From: Algoriphagus marinus
GTDB lineage: Bacteria > Bacteroidota > Bacteroidia > Cytophagales > Cyclobacteriaceae
Direction of reading: 5' to 3'
Assembly (NCBI RefSeq): GCF_001936475.1
Contig: NZ_MSPQ01000001.1
Location: 248,001 to 312,000 of the forward strand
Length of the DNA: 64,000 nt
Both the position numbers and the translations under genes were made by a program. The notes below the pieces were generated by a model. The model did no database searches. It was given only the letters and a program-made list of their open reading frames with translations, and was not told the DNA's origin. How positions within the stretch are numbered: position 1 is the stretch's first letter; every line of letters starts with the position of its first letter. Below are positions 35,232 through 44,031 of this stretch, piece by piece.

Positions 35232-36578
35232 TTAAGACCCAGGAAAAGAGATCCCGTTAACCCTTCGATAAAGGTTAAGGGCATATTTATCTGTCATTCC
35301 AGAGATATAATCTACCAAAGCCCTGAGCATTTGATAAGGATTGACCTCAGCGCCCCATCCTTTGAGCGGAAAGTCTTCCGGAAGCAAGCGTAGTATACTT
35401 TTATCCTTACCTGAAAACTGATCTGGGCTGTAAAACTGATGGTAAAGAGCTTGAGAGAAAACCGATAGTAGTCCTTCTAAAACCTGAAAGCCTGCTGCTT
35501 CTTTTTCCAAAACGACCTTCGATCGGTAGATCTTTTGAACAGAAACTTCTGTGATTTTCTGAAGTGCCTTAGCCGAAGGGATGATGTCTGTAAGTGCCTT
35601 ATCAAAATTCCCCTTACACATACTCTCCTCATACTTGGCGAACATTTCGACCGATTCATTGATGAGCTGTCCGATTGCCAAAGCACGAAGTGCCCCAAGA
35701 TTCTGAGAAGCACTTCTACCCTCCATTTTTTTTGGGTCAAACTTATCTTTCAAAATTGGTGCAAGCAGATTTACGGTCTCTTCAAACCCTACCAAACCAA
35801 GTGTACAGCCATCTTCCAAATCTATAATGCTATAACATATATCATCTGCAGCCTCTACCAAAAATGCCAGTGGATGCCTCAGCCAACAGTCAGGACTGGA
35901 TTTCTCCAGACCAAGGAAAGCTCCCATCTGTTCAAAATCACTCAGTTGGTTAATGAAAAAACCATATTTCTTTTGACTGCGGCGGGCAATATCCCGATGG
36001 GGGATGAAACTCGGCCTTGGGTATTTGGTAAAGGCTGCAAGAGTCGCATAGGTAAGCTTCAATCCGTACTGCTTCGAAACTAGCATTCGAAAGCCTTGTG
36101 CATTTCCCTCAAAATTGCAGAGATCAGCCCATTGCTCACTTCGCAAATGTGATTCCCAGCACCTTCCCGCAGGATGTAATCGGAAAAAATCTGAGATTGC
36201 TTCTTCACCGGCATGTCCAAAGGGTGGATTTCCAATGTCATGCGTTAACGCTGCTGCTGCTACAACAGCTCCTATTTCATAAGAGGTGATTCCGGATTTT
36301 TGCAAGGCAGGATACTTCTCTAATAGAAATTCCCCGGCAGCTTTTCCCAATGACCGTCCCACACTTGAGACCTCCAGGCTGTGAGTTAATCGAGTGTGTA
36401 CAAATGCCTGCTCAGGCAAAGGAAATACCTGTGTTTTGTCTTGTAAATTTCGAAACGGAGCAGAGAAAATAATTCGATCATAGTCTATTTCAAATTCACT
36501 TCGTGCTGCTTGTGTCGGATTTGTTCCAAGGGGATCTCCAAATCTTCCCCGGGCCAAAAGCTTTTCCCATTTCATCAT
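35232..36578 (-). CDS. dgt: Deoxyguanosinetriphosphate triphosphohydrolase (dGTPase)
   Basis: Hydrolyses dGTP or other dNTPs to the nucleoside and triphosphate, affecting nucleotide pools. The ~448-residue protein carries the HD-domain residues: RLTHSLEVSSVGRSLG (first His), ALTHDIGNPPFGHAGEEAI (HD pair) and HPLAFLVEAADDICYSIIDLEDG (last Asp). The N-terminal RSEFEIDYDRIIFSAPFRNLQDKTQVFPL is typical of dGTPase-like proteins. Two consecutive ATGs (36578, 36575) follow a TTG at 36584; an ATG start is more likely. Gene lies behind the AsmA-family gene on the same strand with a 205-bp gap. Confidence 0.9.
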   Translation of the reverse strand: MMKWEKLLARGRFGDPLGTNPTQAARSEFEIDYDRIIFSAPFRNLQDKTQVFPLPEQAFVHTRLTHSLEVSSVGRSLGKAAGEFLLEKYPALQKSGITSYEIGAVVAAAALTHDIGNPPFGHAGEEAISDFFRLHPAGRCWESHLRSEQWADLCNFEGNAQGFRMLVSKQYGLKLTYATLAAFTKYPRPSFIPHRDIARRSQKKYGFFINQLSDFEQMGAFLGLEKSSPDCWLRHPLAFLVEAADDICYSIIDLEDGCTLGLVGFEETVNLLAPILKDKFDPKKMEGRSASQNLGALRALAIGQLINESVEMFAKYEESMCKGNFDKALTDIIPSAKALQKITEVSVQKIYRSKVVLEKEAAGFQVLEGLLSVFSQALYHQFYSPDQFSGKDKSILRLLPEDFPLKGWGAEVNPYQMLRALVDYISGMTDKYALNLYRRVNGISFPGS

Positions 36579-36677
36579 CCCCAAAAATAAGAAGGTATTG
36601 GCATAATCTAGAATTAAAATATATACACCGTGGCATGGCGCTTGCCATTACTAAGTCAGATTAAACCAAATATTATC

Positions 36678-37505
36678 ATGAAGACTATTTTAAATTATGT
36701 ATTCCTTGGGCTTATTGCAGCCATTGGATTTTCTTGTAATACAGATGACGAACTCGATGCGGGATCTGCAAAAGTTAACTTTTACCTAGTAGATGCTCCT
36801 GGTGATTTCGATGAAGTTTGGATTGAAGTGATTGCCTTGAGAATAAAAGCAGATGATAATAATCCAGATAATGACCCGATTGATGATTCAGATGAGTCTT
36901 CTTGGGTAGAGATTCCTTATGAAGAAGGTAGCCAGTATGTCAACCTCTTGGATTTGACGGGCGAAAATTCGCAATTTTTAGGAACTGAAAATTTTCCTGA
37001 AGGCGAAATTGATCAGTTAAGACTTATCCTTGGTGATGATAATTATGTGGTTAAAGATGGAAAAAGGGCGAACCTTAAAACTCCAAGTGCTCAGCAAAGT
37101 GGCTTGAAGATCAAATTGAATGAAGATATCGAAGGAGGCAAGTCCTACGATATAGTCATTGACTTTGATGTCGAAAAGTCGATCGTGGTGGCTGGTAATT
37201 CCGGAAATATTATTTTAAAGCCAGTATTGAGAGCGTATGTTAAAGAAGCAGCGTCTGGAATGATGGGTCAAGTATTCCCGAAAGAAGCCTACCCAGTAGC
37301 GGTGAAGGCACTTAAAGGAGATGATGAATACAACACTAGTGTGGACGAGAATGGAAACTTTAAAATCCAAGGAATGGATGATGGGCTCTATACTTTGTTT
37401 TTTACGCCAAACTCATCTTACCAAGGAAGAATACTTGATGGGATACTGGTAGAGGAAGGTAAAATAAAAACGATCGACCCAATTACCCTTTTACCTAAGC
37501 AATAA
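36678..37505 (+). CDS. DUF4382 lipoprotein (first of two)
   Basis: A 275-residue predicted lipoprotein (Cys20 in GFSCNTD). The N-terminal half is a DUF4382 domain (AKVNFYLVDAPGDFDEVWIEVIAL..., WVEIPYEEGSQYVNLLDLTG, LRLILGDDNYVV), the C-terminal part a carboxypeptidase-regulatory-like beta sandwich (about 195-275). Function unknown; probably surface or periplasmic. ATG at 36678 gives a clean lipoprotein signal; 16 codons upstream are open but unlikely coding. A terminator follows, yet a paralogue lies right behind it. Confidence 0.8.
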   Translation: MKTILNYVFLGLIAAIGFSCNTDDELDAGSAKVNFYLVDAPGDFDEVWIEVIALRIKADDNNPDNDPIDDSDESSWVEIPYEEGSQYVNLLDLTGENSQFLGTENFPEGEIDQLRLILGDDNYVVKDGKRANLKTPSAQQSGLKIKLNEDIEGGKSYDIVIDFDVEKSIVVAGNSGNIILKPVLRAYVKEAASGMMGQVFPKEAYPVAVKALKGDDEYNTSVDENGNFKIQGMDDGLYTLFFTPNSSYQGRILDGILVEEGKIKTIDPITLLPKQ

Positions 37506-37510
37506 TTTCT

Positions 37511-37538
37511 AAGCCGGTTTCGACCGGCTTTTTTTTTG
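37511..37538 (+). terminator. Terminator after first DUF4382 gene
   Basis: Perfect 8-bp stem AAGCCGGT (37511-37518) / ACCGGCTT (37523-37530) closed by a TTCG tetraloop and followed by a run of eight further Ts. Confidence 0.93.
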
Positions 37539-37553
37539 CCTTACTTTTTGGGC

Positions 37554-37561
37554 TAAATTTG
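37554..37561 (+). promoter_or_regulatory. -7 promoter box, probably of a leaderless transcript
   Basis: TAAATTTG matches TAnnTTTG and ends only 4 bases before the GTG start at 37566. Bacteroidota transcripts begin a few bases after this box, so the mRNA would start at or next to the start codon. A TTTG at 37535-37538 is closer than the usual -33 spacing. Confidence 0.5.
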
Positions 37562-37565
37562 CCCT

Positions 37566-38369
37566 GTGAAGAAATTTATTTTCAGTCTTATTGTTTTTGC
37601 CATAGTGATATTGTTCATCGGTTCTTGCAGCCAAATCGATGACTCTCCAAAGGCATTGGTCAATCTGGTTTTGGTGGATACTCCAGCAAAGTGGGATTCA
37701 GTTTTGGTAGAAATTGAAGGGGTCGATGTGGAAGTTTTGCTGGAAGGAAGAGAAACAGGAAGTGAGACTTTTTATCTTGAATACAAAACAGGAGACAAAA
37801 AAATACGGGTTAGTGATTTAGTGGCTGGACGTGCGCTAATAATCGGAAGGGATGAATTACCGGTTGGTAAAATAATTGGACTTAAGGTAAGAATGGGGAA
37901 AAGACACAGTCTCTATCAGGAAAAAAAGGGCTATGATATGCCACTACAAAATCCTGAGGATCCATTTGTCACTTTAGAGACAGCATTGGACTTGCAGGCA
38001 GGAGTGGCTTTTGATATTATACTGGACTTGGATTTGGAGTCTTCAATTTTACAGACCTCTACAGCTCCTTTGTCGTTTGAGTTGGATCCTGTTTTTACTG
38101 TTATACTGGGAGCAGGTGCAGGTGAGGTTAAAGGGGCTATTTCTCCAGCTGCGCTAAAACCGGCTATTTATCTCGTTCAAGGAATGGATTCCATCAGTAC
38201 CCAGGTAAATACTTCTGGCAGCTATCTGTTCCGAGTTCCAAAAGGCACCTACTCACTTTATTTTGATCCGAAGGATCCTACTTATAATTCCCAAAGAGTC
38301 ACGAACGTCCAAGTAGATTCTGCTTCCATAACCCAATTGGAATTAGTCACTTTTACCAAAAAGCAATGA
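37566..38369 (+). CDS. DUF4382 lipoprotein (second of two)
   Basis: A 267-residue predicted lipoprotein (Cys21, IGSCSQ) with a DUF4382 domain (ALVNLVLVDTPAKWDSVLVEIEGVDVEVL) and C-terminal regulatory-like beta domain ending in a YSLYFDPKDPTY stretch, matching the layout of the preceding gene at low identity. Function unknown. GTG is the only sensible start, directly before a lysine-rich signal sequence. Its stop overlaps the ribD start (ATGA), so it heads an operon with ribD, msrC-like and GIY-YIG genes. Confidence 0.8.
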   Translation: MKKFIFSLIVFAIVILFIGSCSQIDDSPKALVNLVLVDTPAKWDSVLVEIEGVDVEVLLEGRETGSETFYLEYKTGDKKIRVSDLVAGRALIIGRDELPVGKIIGLKVRMGKRHSLYQEKKGYDMPLQNPEDPFVTLETALDLQAGVAFDIILDLDLESSILQTSTAPLSFELDPVFTVILGAGAGEVKGAISPAALKPAIYLVQGMDSISTQVNTSGSYLFRVPKGTYSLYFDPKDPTYNSQRVTNVQVDSASITQLELVTFTKKQ

Positions 38370-39394
38370 GCAGCTCGGATGAACTTTTCATGCTTAGGGC
38401 ACTCGAGCTTGCGGCTCTTGGGAGGGGTAATGTAAGTCCAAATCCCTTGGTTGGGTGCGTGATTGTTCATGAAAGAAAAATCATCGGAGAAGGCTACCAT
38501 CAAAAATATGGACAAGCACATGCAGAAGTAAATGCAATAAATGCTGTAAAAGACGAATCATTGCTAAAAGATTCGACTGCCTATGTAACTCTGGAGCCTT
38601 GTGCACATTGGGGAAAAACACCTCCTTGCGCAAATCTTTTGGTAGAAAAAGGGTTAAACAAAGTAGTGATAGCTGCTGTGGATTCGAATCCATTGGTTGG
38701 AGGAAAAGGAATCAAAATTCTCAAAAATTCTGGAATAGAGGTGATTAAAGGGGTTTTGGAAAAAGAAGCTCGGATTCTAAACAAGCGCTTTTTTACTCAG
38801 ATTGAAAAAAAGAGACCCTATGTGGTTCTAAAGTGGGCACAGACTGCGGATGGGTTTGTGGCTAAATCTGATTATTCATCCAAATGGATCAGTAATGCTT
38901 CCAGCAGACAGTTAGTACATAAATGGAGGACAGAAGAAGATGGGATTTTGGTGGGGAAAAATACAGCAAGATTTGACGACCCGGCCTTGAATGTCAGAGA
39001 ATGGGTAGGGAAAAACCCAATCCGAATGGTTATTGACAGTAAGCTTGAGTTGCCGAATTCCCTCAAGCTATTTGATCGGACTATCCCCACGATTTGTTTT
39101 AATACTCAGAAGTCTGAAAAATTCGAAAACCTTGAATATGTCAAGCTCAGCCAAGGGTTTGAGGTTTCCGAACTCTTGGAGGAATTGATCAATCGGAACA
39201 TTCAAAGCCTAATTGTAGAAGGAGGAAGCTATTTGCATTCCAAGTTTATCGAAGCAGAACTTTGGGATGAGGCACGCGTATTCACAAGTCAGAACAAGTT
39301 TGGGACAGGAATTTCTGCTCCAGCTTTGAATCAAATCAGTTCTGAGATTTACCCAATTCAAAACGATTTATTACACATTTATTACCATGTCTGA
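38366..39394 (+). CDS. ribD: Bifunctional riboflavin biosynthesis deaminase/reductase
   Basis: Catalyses deamination of diaminohydroxyphosphoribosylaminopyrimidine and reduction of the product in riboflavin synthesis. The 342-residue protein has an N-terminal zinc deaminase domain with HAE (52-54) and PCAHWGKTPPC (Cys79, Cys88), then the reductase domain (about 148-342) with VVLKWAQTADGF, TEEDGILVGKNTARFDDPALNVR and LIVEGGSYLHSKF. Normal length. The other rib genes are not nearby. Overlaps the previous gene by 4 and the next by 8 bases. Confidence 0.95.
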   Translation: MSSSDELFMLRALELAALGRGNVSPNPLVGCVIVHERKIIGEGYHQKYGQAHAEVNAINAVKDESLLKDSTAYVTLEPCAHWGKTPPCANLLVEKGLNKVVIAAVDSNPLVGGKGIKILKNSGIEVIKGVLEKEARILNKRFFTQIEKKRPYVVLKWAQTADGFVAKSDYSSKWISNASSRQLVHKWRTEEDGILVGKNTARFDDPALNVREWVGKNPIRMVIDSKLELPNSLKLFDRTIPTICFNTQKSEKFENLEYVKLSQGFEVSELLEELINRNIQSLIVEGGSYLHSKFIEAELWDEARVFTSQNKFGTGISAPALNQISSEIYPIQNDLLHIYYHV

Positions 39395-39869
39395 AAATCT
39401 CTATATCCCAACAGAAGCTAGCAAATCAGAAAAGTATGAAGCTATTCTCCCTCAAATCGAAGCTTTGATTTCAGGAGAACCTGATCTCTATGCGAATCTA
39501 GCCAACATTTCATCTGCGCTAAAAGAGGCCTTTGGATTTTTCTGGGTTGGGTTTTACTTGGTAAAAGGGAATCAATTGGTTCTTGGGCCCTTTCAAGGTC
39601 CGATCGCCTGTACACGGATTAACCCTGGAAAAGGAGTATGTGGAACAGCTTGGGTAGAAAAGAAAACGCAACTTGTACCTGATGTGGAGCTTTTTCCCGG
39701 CCATATAGCCTGCAGCGCAGCATCCAAATCAGAGATTGTAATTCCAGTTTTTAAAGAAGAGGAAGTTGTAATGGTATTGGATGTAGATAGTGATTTACTT
39801 GATGATTTTGACGCTGAGGATCAGAAATACCTAGAAAGGTTGATCAGGATTTTGGAGAAGACTTTTTGA
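39387..39869 (+). CDS. msrC: Free methionine-R-sulfoxide reductase (GAF type)
   Basis: Reduces free methionine-(R)-sulfoxide; cytoplasmic oxidative-stress repair. A 160-residue single GAF domain. Cys75, Cys85 and Cys109 (ACTRINPGKGVCGTAW, HIACSAASKSEIVIP) have the same spacing (10 and 24) as the catalytic/resolving cysteines known in E. coli fRMsr. Starts 8 bases inside ribD, so translation is coupled. Regulation alone not visible. Confidence 0.92.
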   Translation: MSENLYIPTEASKSEKYEAILPQIEALISGEPDLYANLANISSALKEAFGFFWVGFYLVKGNQLVLGPFQGPIACTRINPGKGVCGTAWVEKKTQLVPDVELFPGHIACSAASKSEIVIPVFKEEEVVMVLDVDSDLLDDFDAEDQKYLERLIRILEKTF

Positions 39870-39879
39870 TTCTAAGCAC

Positions 39880-40161
39880 ATGGAAGCATTTATGTATATT
39901 TTGAAATGCGGTAATGGAGATTATTATACAGGAAGTACTAAAAATCTTGAAAAAAGGATAGCGGAACATCAAATGGGATTGGGTGCAAATTTCACCAAAA
40001 AACACCTGCCGGTTAAACTCGTATATTTTGAAGTCTTTGATAGGATTGACCTAGCTTTCTCAAGGGAAAAACAAGTTCAAAATTGGTCTAAGGCTAAAAA
40101 GGAGGCTTTAATCGATAAAGATTATGATAAATTAAAGGCTCTTAGTAAAGGCAAATCTTAA
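39880..40161 (+). CDS. GIY-YIG nuclease family protein
   Basis: A 93-residue single-domain GIY-YIG protein of the UPF0213/YhbQ type: MYILKCGNGDYYTGSTKNLEKR (the GIY-YIG core as YIL...YTG), the following conserved Arg and H-x-x-G region, and FSREKQVQNWSKAKKEALI at the end. Members are structure-specific or orphan nucleases of unclear role. It closes the ribD operon, 10 bp after the previous gene, and is followed at once by a terminator. ATG at 39880 is used; ATG at 39892 is possible. Confidence 0.88.
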   Translation: MEAFMYILKCGNGDYYTGSTKNLEKRIAEHQMGLGANFTKKHLPVKLVYFEVFDRIDLAFSREKQVQNWSKAKKEALIDKDYDKLKALSKGKS

Positions 40162-40190
40162 CCCCTCGACTTCGCTCGGGGTCCTTTTTT
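40161..40190 (+). terminator. Terminator of the ribD operon
   Basis: ACCCC (40161-40165) pairs with GGGGT (40178-40182), then CCTTTTTT. Its loop and part of the stem are one arm of the larger inverted repeat described separately. Confidence 0.65.
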
Positions 40191-40293
40191 ATTTAATTAA
40201 AGTGAATGGGCGAGAGATTGAAAAGCCTGACTGCTTTTCAATCTCTCGCCCATTCTTTTTAAGTTCGGTCTTCGGTGGCCGAGCGAAGTCGAG
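40164..40293 (+). repeat. Nested palindromic element
   Basis: Outer arms CCTCGACTTCGCTCGG (40164-40179) and its exact reverse complement (40278-40293) enclose a second, perfect 23-bp inverted repeat (40204-40226 with 40233-40255, 6-nt loop) that is followed by TTTTT. The rest of the 241-bp gap up to the hydrolase gene shows nothing else. The outer arm resembles short palindromic repeats scattered in Bacteroidota genomes (recollection, not checked). Confidence 0.8.
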
Positions 40294-40402
40294 GCCATAA
40301 TTATTCATAAGTAAAGAGAGGTTCTAAATCCTTTATTATTCTAAAAGCTTTTTCTGAACTATTAATTTTAGAGAGGAATGGGTTTTTTGACTAAAAGCTT
40401 TT

Positions 40403-41182
40403 TTATAGCCTAATTTGAGATCCCCCCTTCAAAAACCCCCTCAAAATCTCAATTACTTCATCTTTTCGCTCGACCTGACCCATATGGCCGACACCATTTA
40501 ATTCATGGTATTGTGTAAATAAGTGTTGCTGAATTCTGCTGGCTTCTATTTTGACCGCTCCGTCTTCCGTGCCTGCAATCATTAACTTAGGTCCTTTGAA
40601 GTCCTCTAGTATAGCTATTCTTGATTTTCGGTCACGCATCGCATGTGTGAAAGCGATAAGTCCGTGAAGGGTAGACTTTTTAGCCTGATCTACGGCAAGT
40701 ATTATTTCTTTTTCAAAAAGGTTGCTGGTCTTTTGAGTAAATAGTTGGGGAACAAAAGCGGTGACGAACTTTTCTACGCCTTGCTTTTTTAGGAAAGCGA
40801 TTGTCTTGTTTCGGGCTTGCTTTTTTTCTTCATCATCGGCCAATGCCGTGGAATGGATTAATCCGATTCCTTTGATCTGATTTCCCATAAGCTCTAAAAG
40901 GGCTAAAGCAACATAACCTCCCAAAGAATGACCGATTATAAATGGTTTTTTAATTTTATTCTCATCCATCCATTCTTCAAGCATCACTGCTACTTCTTCC
41001 AAAGTCATGTGATCTTGTTCTAATGGACTTCTTCCAAATCCAGGTAAATCCGGATAATAAACATGAAACTCATCAGAGAGAGCAGTGGCTATGCCTTCCC
41101 ACATGTCTCCAATTTCACAGAAACCATGGATAAAGACAACGGGCTGACCTTTTCCGGTTTCAGAAAAATGAATTTGAGACAT
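40403..41182 (-). CDS. Alpha/beta hydrolase
   Basis: A 259-residue single-domain alpha/beta hydrolase: HGFCE oxyanion loop near 19-23, nucleophile in GHSLGGYVALALLELMG near 84-100, late acid near GTEDGAVK and the catalytic His in NGVGHMGQVERKDEVIE near 235-250. Similar to 2-hydroxymuconate-semialdehyde hydrolase/BioH-like enzymes; substrate not deducible. Starts 12 bp after the dxs stop on the same strand, so probably cotranscribed with it, though a functional link is not obvious. Confidence 0.87.
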   Translation of the reverse strand: MSQIHFSETGKGQPVVFIHGFCEIGDMWEGIATALSDEFHVYYPDLPGFGRSPLEQDHMTLEEVAVMLEEWMDENKIKKPFIIGHSLGGYVALALLELMGNQIKGIGLIHSTALADDEEKKQARNKTIAFLKKQGVEKFVTAFVPQLFTQKTSNLFEKEIILAVDQAKKSTLHGLIAFTHAMRDRKSRIAILEDFKGPKLMIAGTEDGAVKIEASRIQQHLFTQYHELNGVGHMGQVERKDEVIEILRGFLKGGSQIRL

Positions 41183-41194
41183 GTAATTTGATGG

Positions 41195-43108
41195 TTAAGC
41201 GATCTTTGAAACTTCCGATAAGTCTCGAACTGCTTCTGCAATTCCTTCAGGATCAAAGCCACATTCACGATGCAATTCAATCTGCTCGCCATGCTCAATT
41301 ACTTCGTCAGGAATACCCAATCTTTTCACCTGGGCTTGATATCCATGATCAGTCATCCACTCGATTACTGCAGAGCCGAAACCGCCCATCAGACAACCGT
41401 CTTCTACGGTGATTACTTTTTTGAATTTACCGAAAATCTCATGAAGCAATTCTCCATCCAATGGCTTTACGAATCGCATGTCATAGTGAGCAGGATTTAA
41501 ACCATCTTTTTCAAATAATTTATTTGCTTCGACGACATAGTTACCGATATGCCCTATTGTTAAGATGGCGATCTCCTCTCCTTCTTTGACGATTCTGCCT
41601 TGTCCAGTCGGGATTTGCTCAAAAGGCGTTCTCCATTCCGGCATCACTCCAGCTCCTCTTGGGTATCGAATGGAGTATGGTCCTTCGTGAAGGGAACCTG
41701 AATACATCATGTTTCGAAGTTCTTCCTCGTTCATAGGTGCAGCAACTACCAGATTCGGAATACATCTAAAATATGCAATATCATAAGCTCCATGATGCGT
41801 AGGTCCATCTGCGCCCGCAAATCCAGCTCTGTCCAGACATAACACTACCGAAAGATTCTGAAGACAAACATCATGAACTACCTGATCATAAGCCCGCTGC
41901 ATGAATGTCGAATAAATATTACAGAAAGGAATTAAGCCTTGTGTAGCCAATCCCGCTGAAAAAGTGACCGCATGCTGCTCAGCAATTCCCACGTCAAAAG
42001 CGCGATCTGGCATTGCTTTCATCATGATATTCATCGATGAACCTGATGGCATAGCAGGAGTTACTCCCATTATTTTATTGTTCATCTCAGCAAGTTCTAA
42101 TAGCGTATGACCGAAAACATCCTGGTATTTTGGTGCCTGTGGTTTGCTTGGTGTCTTCTTATATATTTCGCCAGTTACTTTATCAAAAGTACCTGGTGCA
42201 TGCCAAGTAGTTTTATTTCCGTTTTCTGCTGGGGCATAGCCCTTACCTTTTACTGTAACACAATGAAGGATTTTTGGTCCTGGAATATCTTTTAGATCTT
42301 TCAGAATTTCTGCCAAATGATTCACATCGTGGCCATCTACTGGACCAAAATACCTCAGGTTTAATGATTCAAATAGGTTACTTTGATTGAGTAAAGCAGA
42401 TTTGATTCCTCCTTCTACCTTTGAAATAACCTCCTGTGCACTGCTTCCAAACTTGCTTAGCTTGCCGAGTAGTTTCCAGACTTCATCTTTTACTTTATTA
42501 TAAGTATGCGAAGTGGTGATGTCTGTCAAATAATCTTTTAGCGCACCGACATTTGGGTCGATGGACATGCAGTTATCATTCAGGATAATCAGCAAATTCG
42601 TATCACTGACACCGGCATGATTCATAGCTTCAAATGCCATTCCTCCCGTCATGGATCCATCTCCTATGACTGCCACGTGCTGAATTCCTGATTTTTTGTA
42701 TTTGGATCCAACAGCCATACCTAGGGCTGCTGAAATTGAAGTACTGGAATGTCCTACTCCGAATGTATCGTACTCACTTTCTTTTCGCTTTGGAAAACCG
42801 GATAAACCGCCATAAATCCGATTGGTGTGAAACTGATCTCTTCGACCAGTAAGAATTTTGTGGCCATAGGCTTGATGTCCCACATCCCATACAAGTTGAT
42901 CTTCTGGGGTATTTAAGACATAATGAAGAGCCACGGTAAGCTCAACCACTCCTAAACTTGCCCCAAAATGACCTCCATAGACAGAAACATTGTCCACTAT
43001 GAATTGGCGCAGCTCATCACAAATTTGAACCAACTTTTCCTTGGGAAACTTTTTAAGGTCAGCCGGACTGTTGATTTGGGCTAATAATTCTCCTGGTTGT
43101 ATCAGCAT
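41195..43108 (-). CDS. dxs: 1-deoxy-D-xylulose-5-phosphate synthase
   Basis: First enzyme of the MEP isoprenoid pathway: condenses pyruvate and glyceraldehyde-3-phosphate using thiamine diphosphate. The 637-residue protein has the full-length family layout: VYGGHFGASLGVVELTVALHYV near 39-60, TPP motif GDGSMTGGMAFEAMNHAG...NDN near 152-183, GPVDGHD, the transketolase middle domain with DRAGFAGADGPTHHGAYDIAYFRCIPN, and the C-terminal domain. Divergent from scpA across 171 bp. Its product also feeds thiamine synthesis. Confidence 0.96.
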   Translation of the reverse strand: MLIQPGELLAQINSPADLKKFPKEKLVQICDELRQFIVDNVSVYGGHFGASLGVVELTVALHYVLNTPEDQLVWDVGHQAYGHKILTGRRDQFHTNRIYGGLSGFPKRKESEYDTFGVGHSSTSISAALGMAVGSKYKKSGIQHVAVIGDGSMTGGMAFEAMNHAGVSDTNLLIILNDNCMSIDPNVGALKDYLTDITTSHTYNKVKDEVWKLLGKLSKFGSSAQEVISKVEGGIKSALLNQSNLFESLNLRYFGPVDGHDVNHLAEILKDLKDIPGPKILHCVTVKGKGYAPAENGNKTTWHAPGTFDKVTGEIYKKTPSKPQAPKYQDVFGHTLLELAEMNNKIMGVTPAMPSGSSMNIMMKAMPDRAFDVGIAEQHAVTFSAGLATQGLIPFCNIYSTFMQRAYDQVVHDVCLQNLSVVLCLDRAGFAGADGPTHHGAYDIAYFRCIPNLVVAAPMNEEELRNMMYSGSLHEGPYSIRYPRGAGVMPEWRTPFEQIPTGQGRIVKEGEEIAILTIGHIGNYVVEANKLFEKDGLNPAHYDMRFVKPLDGELLHEIFGKFKKVITVEDGCLMGGFGSAVIEWMTDHGYQAQVKRLGIPDEVIEHGEQIELHRECGFDPEGIAEAVRDLSEVSKIA

Positions 43109-43231
43109 TCGGATTATTCAATTTCAAAAAAAGATAACATAACTATTGGAACTTTGTTTTTCCGCTAGTGTAAGTATCTACTGTCTTTGTTCTTTCAACA
43201 GTCATACCAATTAATTTTTACCTTTATTGGA

Positions 43232-43239
43232 TATCTTTG
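43232..43239 (+). promoter_or_regulatory. -7 promoter box of the scpA operon
   Basis: TATCTTTG matches TAnnTTTG; predicted transcription start about 30-36 bases before the TTG start codon of scpA. The -33 region is only T-rich. Confidence 0.5.
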
Positions 43240-43279
43240 ACTGCAATGTGGCAAAATTAACCATTAATTTAAATATCCT

Positions 43280-44029
43280 TTGAGTTTCGAAATCAAATTA
43301 CCCCTATTCGAAGGTCCTTTCGATTTGATGCTGTTCTTTATAGAGCGGGATGAATTGGATATTTATGATATTCCTATCTCTAAGATTACCAATGATTTTC
43401 TGGATTACATTCACCATTTGGAGAAAATGGAAATTGAAGTGGCCAGTGATTTTATCCTCTTTGCAGCAACCCTAATGAAGATTAAATCCCGAATGCTCCT
43501 GCCTCGGCCTGAGCTGAATGAAGCAGGGGAAGAAATTGACCCTAGGGAAGAGTTGATTAGAAATCTATTGGAATACAAGAAATATAAATCAGTAATTGAA
43601 GACCTTTCAGCAATGGAAGGAGAACAACTTTCTAAAGAAAAACGAGGAAATATTTTGGCAGAACTACGTGCGCTAAGCAGTGTAGATGATGTAGATGCTG
43701 AAATGCAGCATGTGGATTTATATAAATTATTGAAGGTGTTTCAACGAACTATGGCCAAATTGGCCTCGAGAGAAGACCAAACTACCCATACGGTAATTCA
43801 ATATCCTTACACCATTACCCAACAAAAAGACTTTGTCTTGGAAAAAATCAGTTTTAAAAAGCAAGTACCTTTTACAGACTTCATTGCATATAAAGCAGAT
43901 AAAATTTTTGTGATCTATACCTTCCTGGCCATATTGGAGCTTCTTCAACTGGAGATGGTAACCATTGTAATTGGTGAAGGCTTCAACAATTTTTGGGTAG
44001 AAAAGACTGAACCGTTGGCAATCGCTTAG
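43280..44029 (+). CDS. scpA: Segregation and condensation protein A
   Basis: Kleisin subunit linking SMC heads in chromosome condensation. The 249-residue protein begins FEIKLPLFEGPFDLMLFFIERDELDIYDIPI, the conserved ScpA N-terminus, continues with ASDFILFAATLMKIKSRMLLPRPE, and ends with the winged-helix segment VIYTFLAILELLQLEMVTI. The start codon is TTG: no ATG or GTG fits before the conserved N-terminus and an in-frame stop lies close upstream. ScpB is not in the window. 2-bp gap to the next gene. Confidence 0.93.
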   Translation: MSFEIKLPLFEGPFDLMLFFIERDELDIYDIPISKITNDFLDYIHHLEKMEIEVASDFILFAATLMKIKSRMLLPRPELNEAGEEIDPREELIRNLLEYKKYKSVIEDLSAMEGEQLSKEKRGNILAELRALSSVDDVDAEMQHVDLYKLLKVFQRTMAKLASREDQTTHTVIQYPYTITQQKDFVLEKISFKKQVPFTDFIAYKADKIFVIYTFLAILELLQLEMVTIVIGEGFNNFWVEKTEPLAIA

Positions 44030-44031
44030 GT

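Noticed and set aside
35535..36083. 182-codon open frame antisense to dgt
   Set aside because: dgt on the other strand has clear HD motifs over this stretch; the antisense product has no recognisable domain and a composition typical of a mirrored coding frame.
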